Positions 9,447 to 16,135 of a stretch of DNA of 16,135 bases are shown here, piece by piece. The notes under the pieces were generated by a model. That model saw nothing but the letters and a program-made list of their open reading frames with translations. It was not told where the DNA came from and did not search any database. Positions within the stretch are counted from its first letter, which is position 1. Every line of letters starts with the position of its first letter. The DNA is from an uncultured Clostridium sp. Lineage in GTDB: Bacteria > Bacillota_A > Clostridia > Lachnospirales > Lachnospiraceae. The translations under genes were made by a program, and so were the position numbers. The stretch is taken from NCBI GenBank assembly GCA_900556965.1, contig USQV01000004.1, forward strand, positions 1-16,135, read 5' to 3'.

Positions 9447-12400
9447 CTATACCTCAGGCTCTGCCTTTTTGTTTTCGATCCATGCACCGGAAGCATCCAC
9501 ATAGAAGCCGTCCGGAGTTGTTGTCCCGGCAAGCATTCTTCCGTTTTTCTCAAAATAATACCAGCTTCCGTTGATCTGATGCCATCCCGTATACATATAT
9601 CCACGGCTTCCATCCTTTTTGTCATGAAGGTAATACCAGTTTTTATTTAACGGATCCTGATACCATCCGGTTGCCATAGTCCCATCCTCCATAAAATAGA
9701 ACCATGACGCTGCTTCCTGTCCGGCTCCCGCATAAGGATTATGGATATAGCCCCATTCCTTCGCAAAGGTTCTGCCATTGTTAATGAAAAGCCATCTCTC
9801 TGCTCCATCCTTTACCCAGATGCCGGTTAAACTGTTCTCCGGTGCGGACACTGAGGTTTTCACTGTACCTTCCGTTGTTATCCCCGAAGAATACTTTTTT
9901 CCGGAGCTGCCCCCGGAGCTTCCTCCGGAGCCGTGAGAACTCCCGCCGCCGGAAGAAGTGCGGATATGATTGACCAGTTTAAACTTAAGGGTCACGGGTA
10001 TTTCCTTCCTTTTATCACCGGCAGCCGCCGTCAGGATTGTCCTTTTTTCGGCTGTATACGGGTAAGACTTCATGGCATCCCGGATCCATGCCGAATCGGT
10101 CTGCGGCTGCACCCTTCCATTGTCGTCCACGATCAGAACCGCAGGATCCGCACTCCATGAGATCTGTGGCCAGATATCCTCCGCCTCCCGATCTTTTGTT
10201 TTTTCGGGAAGCACACGGGCATTCAGTATCTGCGCCTCTGCCCCGCTCCATTTCATATCCGGCTTAGAGCTTCGCCCCGTCTTTGTAAGGATCATATCAA
10301 ATTCCAGATGATCTTTATCTGTTTCAATACTCTCTGCTCTTACCTCCGTCTGATCCTTCGTTATAAACTGAATCTCTGCCTTACATACCGCTGTTTTTTT
10401 ATTTCCGAGTATATCCTCTGCCTGCAGAAGGATCTCTGCCGTTTTCTGTCCGCAGCCTTTTCTGCGTGCATAGGGATCGGTCTGGCAGCGTGCATCATCC
10501 GCCTCCATGATATCCCGGATCCATCTGCTGTCTTTTTTCGCATAGACGCTGACATTTCGGTAGTCTTTGCTACTATCCTCTTTACCAAAATCTTCCCCCT
10601 CAAGCTTCAGAACACTATTATCACTCACAGACCATGAAATATCTTTTTTATCAAAATATTCCGGCCCAAAGGAAGCGCTCAGAGTAATGGGACCTGAAAC
10701 AGATATCGATTCCTTCGGAGCTTTTCTGTCACCGGACAGCGTCCTTGTAACGGTAAACCGGATATCATTTTTATCCAGACAGACTTCATCTGCCGAAACT
10801 CTTGTCCTGTCTTTTATCTGAAAGGTGACTGCGATCCTGCAATTTGCAGTCAAACTCTTTCCCTCAAAGCTCGCCGCAGGTCTGGTCTCTGCGGTCAATA
10901 CCGCAACGCCTCCGCCTACTCCGTTTCCATAGACTGTATCCGCGATCGGATATCTGTAATTCTTTTCTATCTGCTCCTTCTCTGCCTTTCTGATAATATC
11001 CTGAAAAAAATCGGATTGCAGATTCAGCTCCACAGATGCACTCTTATCTGTGTAGCCCTCCGCATCTTCATCGTCATTATTCTTAAGTAAGAGCAGTCCT
11101 TTGTCATCCACGCTCCAGCGTACCCTGCTGTCGGCTACATCATTGTTTTTATCCACAACTGCCTTTACCTTCACCTCCTGTACCTGTGTATCCGTTTCCA
11201 ATTTTCCATTGATATATCTGGCGATCAATTTTCCCGATGCATTTTTTACTTCTGTCACCACGGAAGGATTTTTTCTGTCTCCGGATCGCTCCTGTACTAC
11301 CCGAAAACAGAGCTCCTCCGGAGCAACGCAGACATTTGCTGCAACCTTTTTATAGACAGCGGCTATCTCTGTGTCACAATCCGGCATCACAAAGCTGTAG
11401 GAGCCTCCTGTCTGATATGCCATGCTCCGTTTCCTTCCGCTTTTATCTGTATAAGTCGGCGTTCCCTCCATCTGGTATTTCGCCTCCTCTGTGTTTTTCG
11501 GTGCCGTCACTACGGTCACCAGATCCCCGGCTGCCACCGCGCCTCTATGGGACTTGTCCATCTCCTTACTGTAGACAGACTCCCCTCTGGCCGTCAGTAT
11601 TGCCACATCATAATACTGCTCCACATTTGCCGCTGTATCGATCTGCAGTACCGAAACCAGATGTCCGGTCACCGGACGGCCGCTGGGCCCGGGGGCAAAA
11701 TGATCCGGAAAGAACTGATCCGACCTTACGGAAGCCTCCGTATCCGTCAGATGTAGGATCCCATCCTCCAGCTCCTCATAAAAATATTTTTGTTCCTCCT
11801 TTTGTTCCCCGTCTCCCTGAATCAATGTAAAATGATTATCTCCCGCATGCCAGAAGCCGATATGGGCTCCGTAAGGGAACAAATTATCCTCACGGATACC
11901 GGAGCCGCAGATTCCTGCGCGTATCTTCTCCTCCTTATCGGCAAACAGATATGCCAAATCTGCCTGCTCCTCTGCTCCATATCGAAAATGAAAGCCTGTA
12001 TCGTGGGTGCCGATAAACGTACCTTCTCTGGCGTCATATCCCAGACCGGAGTTTGCGATCCTCCCTTCAAACCTCGCAACCTTCATTTTTCCGGATGCGT
12101 ATTTTCCGGTCACACCGCCTATCGCCTGTGAGCCTGCACCTCCTATGGTTCCGGAAACTCTGACATTAAATATATCCGTTCCGTTTTGAAAGCCTGTGAT
12201 CCCGCCCACATATCCGCCTCCGCAGATCCGTGCGTTCCGGCTGTCTCCTGTATTTACCGTGCAGTCTGCGATCAGAGATTCCGACGCCTTTCCTGTAATC
12301 CCTCCGATAAAGATCTCCTTCGCTTCCCCTGCATCCATTGCGATATGATCTGCAAGGCAATTTTCCACCACGGTATTTTCCGAGATCTCACCAAAAAGCC

Positions 12401-13115
12401 CACCTGTATTTCCCATCGTTTTCAATGCTCCCATCGTCCGAACACCTCGAATCACACTATGCTCGGCACTTCCTGCAAGGATCCCGGCATTTTCTCCTGC
12501 TGTGATCACATAACCCGGTTTGACCGTAAGATCTTTAATTTCAGAATTTTTGGTCGCGCCAAACAGCCCCACATAGTTCCAATCCGGGTGATACAGACGG
12601 AAATTTGATATTGTTTTCCCGTTTCCGTCAAAATGTCCCTCAAATCCGGAGAGCTTCTGATTTCCGATCTCCGAAGTATTTCGATAAAAGCCGATGGGGA
12701 TCCACGATCTTCCTCCAAGATCGACATCCTTCGTCAGCTTAAAATACGCTCCCCTATAGTCCCCCGGATACGTCCCCTCATTTTCACCGATCTTCATGCT
12801 CATGGACGCCAGCTCAGAAAGACCCATAAGCTGTGCCTTCGTTGCTATCTGGTATGGCTTTTCTTTGGAACCGTCTCCGTATCTCCCGCTCAGAAAGCTG
12901 ATATCCCCGATCCAACCGCTCCAGATATCATCCGGTAATGCGGATACAGCCGGTAGCCGCTTCGCATCTGACAGCGTTGCCGGGCAAATATCAAAGGCTG
13001 CATTTTCCGCATAGCTTTTCTGCGGCATCCCCCATAAAAGCGCACCGGACAGTCCCAGCGCGGTCATACATACTGCTGCTTTTTTTCTTTTTCCTGATCG
13101 TCCTGCTTTTAACAT
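9447..13115 (-). CDS. Secreted wall-associated protein with GLUG motifs, Ig-like repeats and choline-binding-like C-terminal repeats
   Basis: This 1222-residue protein has a clear signal peptide (KRKKAA, hydrophobic core residues 13-30, likely cleavage after KSYA at 36). Residues about 155-345 carry GLUG-type beta-helix motifs (VGLFG, GGLFG, GGITG twice, GGVTG). Residues about 500-590 end in SFVMPDCDTEIAAVYKK, like the bacterial repeat family of wall proteins. Three homologous Ig-like units follow at about 596-770, 772-920 and 924-1048. They share an SGDRK-type motif, a WSV/WSA strand and a Y/W-I-R-D segment. A Ser/Gly-rich linker (1053-1078) leads to Trp/Tyr-rich repeats at 1098-1213 (TGIWVKDG, ATGWYQD, YTGWHQINGSWYYF) of the choline/cell-wall-binding type. 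I see no LPXTG motif, so attachment is probably non-covalent to wall polymers. AAGGAG lies 8 nt before the ATG. The gene sits between the DUF6273 gene (60 bp gap) and the giant adhesin (29 bp gap). Ligand binding or wall display is the likely role; I see no enzyme domain. Confidence 0.93.
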   Translation of the reverse strand: MLKAGRSGKRKKAAVCMTALGLSGALLWGMPQKSYAENAAFDICPATLSDAKRLPAVSALPDDIWSGWIGDISFLSGRYGDGSKEKPYQIATKAQLMGLSELASMSMKIGENEGTYPGDYRGAYFKLTKDVDLGGRSWIPIGFYRNTSEIGNQKLSGFEGHFDGNGKTISNFRLYHPDWNYVGLFGATKNSEIKDLTVKPGYVITAGENAGILAGSAEHSVIRGVRTMGALKTMGNTGGLFGEISENTVVENCLADHIAMDAGEAKEIFIGGITGKASESLIADCTVNTGDSRNARICGGGYVGGITGFQNGTDIFNVRVSGTIGGAGSQAIGGVTGKYASGKMKVARFEGRIANSGLGYDAREGTFIGTHDTGFHFRYGAEEQADLAYLFADKEEKIRAGICGSGIREDNLFPYGAHIGFWHAGDNHFTLIQGDGEQKEEQKYFYEELEDGILHLTDTEASVRSDQFFPDHFAPGPSGRPVTGHLVSVLQIDTAANVEQYYDVAILTARGESVYSKEMDKSHRGAVAAGDLVTVVTAPKNTEEAKYQMEGTPTYTDKSGRKRSMAYQTGGSYSFVMPDCDTEIAAVYKKVAANVCVAPEELCFRVVQERSGDRKNPSVVTEVKNASGKLIARYINGKLETDTQVQEVKVKAVVDKNNDVADSRVRWSVDDKGLLLLKNNDDEDAEGYTDKSASVELNLQSDFFQDIIRKAEKEQIEKNYRYPIADTVYGNGVGGGVAVLTAETRPAASFEGKSLTANCRIAVTFQIKDRTRVSADEVCLDKNDIRFTVTRTLSGDRKAPKESISVSGPITLSASFGPEYFDKKDISWSVSDNSVLKLEGEDFGKEDSSKDYRNVSVYAKKDSRWIRDIMEADDARCQTDPYARRKGCGQKTAEILLQAEDILGNKKTAVCKAEIQFITKDQTEVRAESIETDKDHLEFDMILTKTGRSSKPDMKWSGAEAQILNARVLPEKTKDREAEDIWPQISWSADPAVLIVDDNGRVQPQTDSAWIRDAMKSYPYTAEKRTILTAAAGDKRKEIPVTLKFKLVNHIRTSSGGGSSHGSGGSSGGSSGKKYSSGITTEGTVKTSVSAPENSLTGIWVKDGAERWLFINNGRTFAKEWGYIHNPYAGAGQEAASWFYFMEDGTMATGWYQDPLNKNWYYLHDKKDGSRGYMYTGWHQINGSWYYFEKNGRMLAGTTTPDGFYVDASGAWIENKKAEPEV

Positions 13116-13123
13116 TTTCTTTT

Positions 13124-13129
13124 CTCCTT
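13124..13129 (-). promoter_or_regulatory. Ribosome binding site of the GLUG/wall-binding protein
   Basis: AAGGAG on the minus strand lies 8 nt before the ATG at 13115. It supports translation of this gene independent of its upstream neighbour, and it lies just downstream of the hairpin repeat at 13141-13170. Confidence 0.75.
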
Positions 13130-13140
13130 TTTCTTTTTAT

Positions 13141-13170
13141 GATATTGGGGGCAAAAGCCCCCGGTTTTGA
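13141..13170 (-). repeat. Copy B of a 30-bp hairpin repeat, between the DUF6273 and GLUG-protein genes
   Basis: On the minus strand this reads TCAAAACC, then GGGGGC-TTTT-GCCCCC, then AATATC. It forms a perfect 6-bp GC hairpin. It begins just after the stop codon of the DUF6273 gene and ends before the next gene's ribosome site. It is not followed by a continuous T run, so it is a poor terminator. It closely matches copy A at 14301-14330, including the flanking CAAAA and ATATC. Possible roles are an mRNA stability or processing element, or a small dispersed repeat. Confidence 0.7.
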
Positions 13171-13175
13171 AGTCG

Positions 13176-14249
13176 TCATTCCTGCACAAGACAGTACGCC
13201 GGCCGGATCCCAATTGTTGGATCATCTGTCTTTACCGGTGTGATGCATTTCTTTTCCAGATCCACCGCATACACCTGCTCTCCGTATCGGAAATTTCCGT
13301 TTTCATCCGCCTCAAACACCGGAGTCCGCAGCCAGAATCCCCTGTTATATGGAGATTCTTTATGATCCCTGACATTCCATATCGTGCTTTTTAGATTTCC
13401 GTTATCCCCATAGTTTAAAATTTCCTCCACCGACGGAAGAAACAAGCGATCGGATATAGTCTGGAGCGGCAGCTCTTTTTTCAAAAGCTCCGTTTCCGCA
13501 TTTTCTCCGTATCTCCCTTCTGCTGTTTTCCCGAGAAATGCCGCATTTACTCCGGTATCTACGACAGCAATTTTAATTGGATCCTCCGCCTCATCTGCGG
13601 CACTCCCGGCATACTGATCCAAAAGCCATGCTCTTACGTCGGATGTCCTGTAATTATTTGTTTCCCCGAACGTAACTATCGCTGTTTCAAGCTCATTGCT
13701 GTCCACATCCGAACGGATTATATCCTCGCATAAAAACAGGGCACAGAGCTGATTCTCAGAACGTGGATTCCTGTAATCATCATCCACGCACCGAAAACGA
13801 TACTCCTTTTTCCCGATCCTTCTTATCTGGATATCTCCTTCTTTCCAAGAACCGGCGGTAACTCCGTTTTCATCCTCTTGTATGCTTTGTCTATTGCTTC
13901 TTTCAAAGCCGATCCTGTTTTTTATATATCTCTTTCCGTTTTCCCTCCTCTCCGACATTTTTGTGTTCGATATGTTGATCGTCTCCGGAAACAGCCTTGC
14001 GATCACCAGCGTTTCCGGTTCATAATCCTCGCCCGTAACATAAAATTCGTGCCGCTCTGAATCAGAAACGGAGGATACCAGCTCCAGCAGGAGCCTTTGA
14101 CATTCCTCTTTGCCCGAAACGATATACTGTGTATCCTCAATTTTTGTGGCTGGGCCGGCACCAAAAACACATAATGTCGGCTGCGCTTCTGTGAGTATCA
14201 CAAAAGAGCCGGCTGCCGCCAGCATTTTCCAAATTCTGTTTTTTTTCAT
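13176..14249 (-). CDS. Secreted DUF6273-domain protein
   Basis: The chosen start gives 357 residues. The frame stays open to an ATG at 14357, but the start at 14249 has GGGAGG 4 nt upstream and begins directly with a signal peptide (MKKNRIWKM, then a hydrophobic stretch to about residue 30). The longer version would place 36 extra residues across the probable promoter. The C-terminal half fits DUF6273, a domain often found in exported Firmicute proteins: NNYRTSDVRAWL near 198-209, LFLPSVEEI near 269-277, GFWLRTP at 304-310, and GIRPAYCL near 347-354. The N-terminal half (30-150) is unassigned. The molecular function of DUF6273 is not known to me. As the first gene of a set of three secreted-protein genes it probably acts outside the cell, perhaps with the two large proteins encoded after it. 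That partnership is inference. Confidence 0.88.
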   Translation of the reverse strand: MKKNRIWKMLAAAGSFVILTEAQPTLCVFGAGPATKIEDTQYIVSGKEECQRLLLELVSSVSDSERHEFYVTGEDYEPETLVIARLFPETINISNTKMSERRENGKRYIKNRIGFERSNRQSIQEDENGVTAGSWKEGDIQIRRIGKKEYRFRCVDDDYRNPRSENQLCALFLCEDIIRSDVDSNELETAIVTFGETNNYRTSDVRAWLLDQYAGSAADEAEDPIKIAVVDTGVNAAFLGKTAEGRYGENAETELLKKELPLQTISDRLFLPSVEEILNYGDNGNLKSTIWNVRDHKESPYNRGFWLRTPVFEADENGNFRYGEQVYAVDLEKKCITPVKTDDPTIGIRPAYCLVQE

Positions 14250-14253
14250 GGAA

Positions 14254-14259
14254 CCTCCC
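14254..14259 (-). promoter_or_regulatory. Ribosome binding site deciding the DUF6273 protein start
   Basis: GGGAGG on the minus strand lies 4 nt before the ATG at 14249. The spacing is on the short side, but it is the only strong site. The in-frame ATG at 14357 lacks one and would precede the signal peptide by 36 residues. Confidence 0.7.
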
Positions 14260-14300
14260 GAATGAATCCTTTCGGAACTTTGATTAAGATATGATTTAAA

Positions 14301-14330
14301 GATATCGGGGCAAAAGCCTCCGATTTTGAT
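14301..14330 (-). repeat. Copy A of the hairpin repeat, in the leader of the DUF6273 gene
   Basis: On the minus strand this reads ATCAAAATC, then GGAGGC-TTTT-GCCCC, then GATATC. It aligns with copy B (13141-13170) through almost its whole length, with a few substitutions and one missing base. The A/C mismatch in the stem makes the simple hairpin weaker here. The alternative pairing CAAAA with TTTTG is kept in both copies. It lies about 50 nt before the start codon, in the probable 5' untranslated leader. Confidence 0.65.
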
Positions 14331-14340
14331 GCCTGTGGAT

Positions 14341-14391
14341 TGTATAGAATATAACATAGTCTGACTTTCAAAGCCATATCGGATCTGTCAA
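14341..14391 (-). promoter_or_regulatory. Candidate promoter region of the secreted-protein operon
   Basis: Between the terminator and the DUF6273 gene the minus strand has TTGACA (14386-14391), TTGAAA (14366-14371), TATATT (14348-14353) and TATACA (14341-14346). The best pairing, TTGAAA with TATACA, has a 19-nt spacer, which is longer than ideal, so the exact promoter is uncertain. The AT-rich stretch just after a terminator and before a new gene set is the expected place for one. Confidence 0.35.
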
Positions 14392-14422
14392 AAACAGGGG
14401 CTGAAAATCATGAAAACTAATG

Positions 14423-14470
14423 AAAAAAAATCCTATGGAGCTCATAAATTTTTACATACTCCATAGGATT
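14423..14470 (-). terminator. Intrinsic terminator after the traffic ATPase gene
   Basis: On the minus strand AATCCTATGGAG (14470-14459) pairs perfectly with CTCCATAGGATT (14440-14429) around an 18-nt loop. A run of eight T follows (14430-14423; the run overlaps the stem foot). It starts 65 nt after the ATPase stop codon and separates that unit from the secreted-protein genes. Confidence 0.88.
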
Positions 14471-14534
14471 CGACCGGACTATCCGTATTTTTGCTGCGAT
14501 CGAGGTCTTGCTGCGATCCTGCTTTTACAACCGC
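14471..14534. other. Short non-coding tail between the ATPase stop and its terminator
   Basis: There is no gene here. The only structure seen is an 11-bp direct repeat, TTGCTGCGATC, at 14491-14501 and 14508-14518. Chance or a small duplication are both possible. Confidence 0.5.
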
Positions 14535-15731
14535 CTACGAAATGCGCTCCAGCTCCTCTATTGTTGTGATACCTTCTTCTATCAATTTCAGGATATCCTC
14601 CCGCAAGGGTGTGAGCAGCTTCGCGTGGACTGCATATTCAAATATTTCTTCTGCCGGACGCCTTTGCGCCATTTTCTTTCTGATTTCTTCGTCGATCATT
14701 AATAGTTCATGTACGGCAATACGTCCCTTGTATCCGGTACCTCCGCACGATCTGCAGCCCTTTCCATACCGAAGCTTCTGCACTTTATTTTGCCCCTTAA
14801 GACCTAAAATATTCTGTTCCCCCTCATCCGGTTCCCGCTCTGCAATACAGTCCGGACATATTTTTCTTATCAGCCTCTGGGAGAGCACTCCGTTCAGGCT
14901 GTCTGCCGCCAGATAAGGCTCTACTCCCATGTCCAGCATTCTTTCCGTGGTTCTTACCGCATCCCTCGTATGAAGCGTAGAAAGCACCAGATGTCCGGTG
15001 ATTGCCGCACGAACACTTGTCTGTGCTGTTATATTATCTCTCGTTTCTCCGATCATGATCACATCCGGATCCTGCCTTAAAGCCGCTCTTAACCCGGTCT
15101 CAAAGGTAAGCCCTGCCTGCTTATTCACCTGTATCTGACTGATCCCTTCTATTCTTCTTTCCACAGGATCCTCTATCGTTATGATATTGACCGGATTCTT
15201 TTTCAGATATTCCAGCATCATATAAAGCGTAGTTGTTTTTCCCGATCCTGTCGGGCCCGTTATGTAAAAGATCCCATTCGGTTTACTTAAAATATCAAGA
15301 GCTTTCCGGTAATTTTCTTCCCTCATTCCAAAGGTATCTGCACGATCGACCACGATCTCCCGATTCAGGAAACGGAGAACTGCCTTTTCTCCGCACACTG
15401 TCGGAACGGTGCTTACTCTTAAATCCATGTCGACATCCTGTATCCGAAGCCTTATGTGTCCGTCCTGCGGAAGTCTTTTCTCAGCAATATCCAGTCCGGA
15501 TAATACCTTTGTCCTTGCGATCAGGGGAAGATGATATTCCTTTTCCAGTGTCATATATTCCCGTAAGCTTCCATCTGTCCGCATCCTTATTTTCAGATCA
15601 TTTTCTCCCGGCTCCAGATGAATGTCACTGACCTTCTCCCGATATCCCTCCGTCAAAAGCATTTCCAGAAGACGAGTTATCAGCGTTCCATCCTTTTCCA
15701 TGGCTGCTACTGTTATTTCTGCCTTTTTCAT
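14535..15731 (-). CDS. GspE/PilB-family type II secretion / type IV pilus assembly ATPase, short form
   Basis: This 398-residue cytoplasmic motor would power assembly of a pilus or pseudopilus by ATP hydrolysis at the membrane platform. All hallmark motifs are present: Walker A GPTGSGKT (159-166), Asp box ITIEDPVE (184-191), Walker B DPDVIMIGETRD (221-232), His box TGHLVLSTLHT (245-255), and a zinc site of two Cys pairs, CPDC (292-295) and CRSC (326-329). The N-terminal part SDIHLEP (35-41) is the usual N2 domain. The extra N1 domain of long PilB/GspE proteins is absent, as in short ComGA-like forms. The start at 15731 overlaps the upstream stop as ATGA. The frame can be extended to a TTG at 15761, but those ten residues only translate the purine-rich ribosome site. 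PilT-type retraction ATPases are an alternative, but they usually lack the Cys4 zinc site. No GspF-like platform gene or pilin is in view. Confidence 0.94.
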   Translation of the reverse strand: MKKAEITVAAMEKDGTLITRLLEMLLTEGYREKVSDIHLEPGENDLKIRMRTDGSLREYMTLEKEYHLPLIARTKVLSGLDIAEKRLPQDGHIRLRIQDVDMDLRVSTVPTVCGEKAVLRFLNREIVVDRADTFGMREENYRKALDILSKPNGIFYITGPTGSGKTTTLYMMLEYLKKNPVNIITIEDPVERRIEGISQIQVNKQAGLTFETGLRAALRQDPDVIMIGETRDNITAQTSVRAAITGHLVLSTLHTRDAVRTTERMLDMGVEPYLAADSLNGVLSQRLIRKICPDCIAEREPDEGEQNILGLKGQNKVQKLRYGKGCRSCGGTGYKGRIAVHELLMIDEEIRKKMAQRRPAEEIFEYAVHAKLLTPLREDILKLIEEGITTIEELERIS

Positions 15732-16135
15732 TCTGCTCCTTCTCCTCCTTTCCCGATCCAAGCGTTCAAAAGTTCAATGTCTTCTTTTCTTTTATACACT
15801 ATCCGGTCTCCCCTTCTTAAGATCACCGATAGCTCTGCCTCGCCCCTCTTTAAAATCCGAAGCTCTATATCCGGCTCTAAGCCATTAAGATATACCTCGG
15901 AAAATATGATCCGATCTTTTCCCGCCTCTCTGCGTACAAATTCACTGCCTTTTCCTGACGCAGCTTTTATGACGCGAAACTCTTTCCACTCCTCTGCTTC
16001 TGAACAAAGCATAATTTTCCTTGAGGTATCCGGATCTGAACATTTTGTGGACTCTCCCTTTGGCGGTTCGATTCGGATCTTATCTGCATATCTCAGCTCC
16101 TCTTTCAAATATTCAAATACACCGTCTCCCGCCAT
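15728..16135 (-). CDS. Hypothetical protein upstream of the traffic ATPase, possibly cut at its N-terminus
   Basis: The 135 residues read from an ATG that coincides with the window edge. The true start may lie outside, because no ribosome site can be checked. I recognise no family. The visible part is highly charged, with no signal peptide or clear membrane helix, and contains two Cys (near residues 32 and 44). The C-terminal half alternates hydrophobic and charged residues in a way that suggests beta strands (for example ELRILKRGEAELSVILRRG). Its TGA overlaps the ATPase ATG by 4 nt (ATGA), so the two proteins are probably made together and may act in the same secretion or pilus machine. That role is inferred from position only. 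Confidence 0.75.
   Translation of the reverse strand: MAGDGVFEYLKEELRYADKIRIEPPKGESTKCSDPDTSRKIMLCSEAEEWKEFRVIKAASGKGSEFVRREAGKDRIIFSEVYLNGLEPDIELRILKRGEAELSVILRRGDRIVYKRKEDIELLNAWIGKGGEGAE
15736..15751 (-). promoter_or_regulatory. Double ribosome binding site before the traffic ATPase
   Basis: The minus strand reads AAAGGAGGAGAAGGAG, with AAGGAG 4 nt and AAAGGAGG 12 nt before the ATG at 15731. It lies inside the last codons of the upstream gene. This favours the ATG over the TTG at 15761 and suggests translational coupling. Confidence 0.7.

Noticed and set aside
11237..11830. Plus-strand open frame of 197 residues
   Set aside because: It is antisense to the GLUG/wall-binding protein. Pro/Ser/Arg-rich translation is typical of a shadow frame.
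13141..13170. Copy B of the hairpin as an intrinsic terminator
   Set aside because: The following sequence AATATCATAAAAAG lacks a T run on the transcribed strand, and closely spaced genes continue.
14301..14330. Similarity of the plus-strand repeat (GGGGCAAAAGCCTCCG) to the 3' half of c-di-GMP-I riboswitches
   Set aside because: It would point away from the genes, and the rest of the conserved riboswitch core is absent.
14250..14357. 36-residue N-terminal extension of the DUF6273 protein to ATG 14357
   Set aside because: There is no ribosome site, it precedes an otherwise ideal signal peptide, and it overlaps the probable promoter and the hairpin repeat.

Overview
The window looks like chromosome from a Clostridia-type Firmicute, most likely a gut Lachnospiraceae. 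The grounds are strong GGAGG-type ribosome sites, moderate GC, Sec-type signal peptides, Cna-B/SpaA isopeptide domains, GLUG motifs, DUF6273, and choline-binding-like wall repeats. The genus assignment is inference. All five genes I support are on the minus strand, so transcription runs from high to low coordinates. The plus-strand open frames are antisense shadows.

Layout in transcription order. (1) 16135-15728: end of a small protein of unknown function, possibly cut by the window edge. (2) 15731-14535: a GspE/PilB-type traffic ATPase, coupled to gene 1 by an ATGA overlap and followed by a strong intrinsic terminator at 14423-14470. (3) 14249-13176: a secreted DUF6273 protein. (4) 13115-9447: a 1222-residue secreted wall protein with GLUG motifs, three homologous Ig-like repeats, a Ser/Gly linker and choline-binding-like C-terminal repeats. 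(5) 9417 to position 1 and beyond: a giant secreted SpaA/Cna-B adhesin, open for 3139 codons with no stop in the window. This last gene covers 58% of the window.

Genes 3, 4 and 5 are separated by only 60 and 29 bp, each with its own ribosome site, so they probably form one operon for cell-surface proteins. They lie directly behind the end of a transcription unit that encodes a type II secretion/type IV pilus motor. The simplest reading is a surface-appendage and adhesin locus: a pilus-like or secretion-like machine encoded upstream, mostly outside the window, next to a set of large exported proteins. A functional link between the two units is inference from position.

The least expected non-coding signal is a 29-30 bp imperfect repeat with hairpin potential. 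It occurs once in the leader of gene 3 and once between genes 3 and 4. I saw no rRNA, tRNA, CRISPR array, insertion sequence or phage gene.
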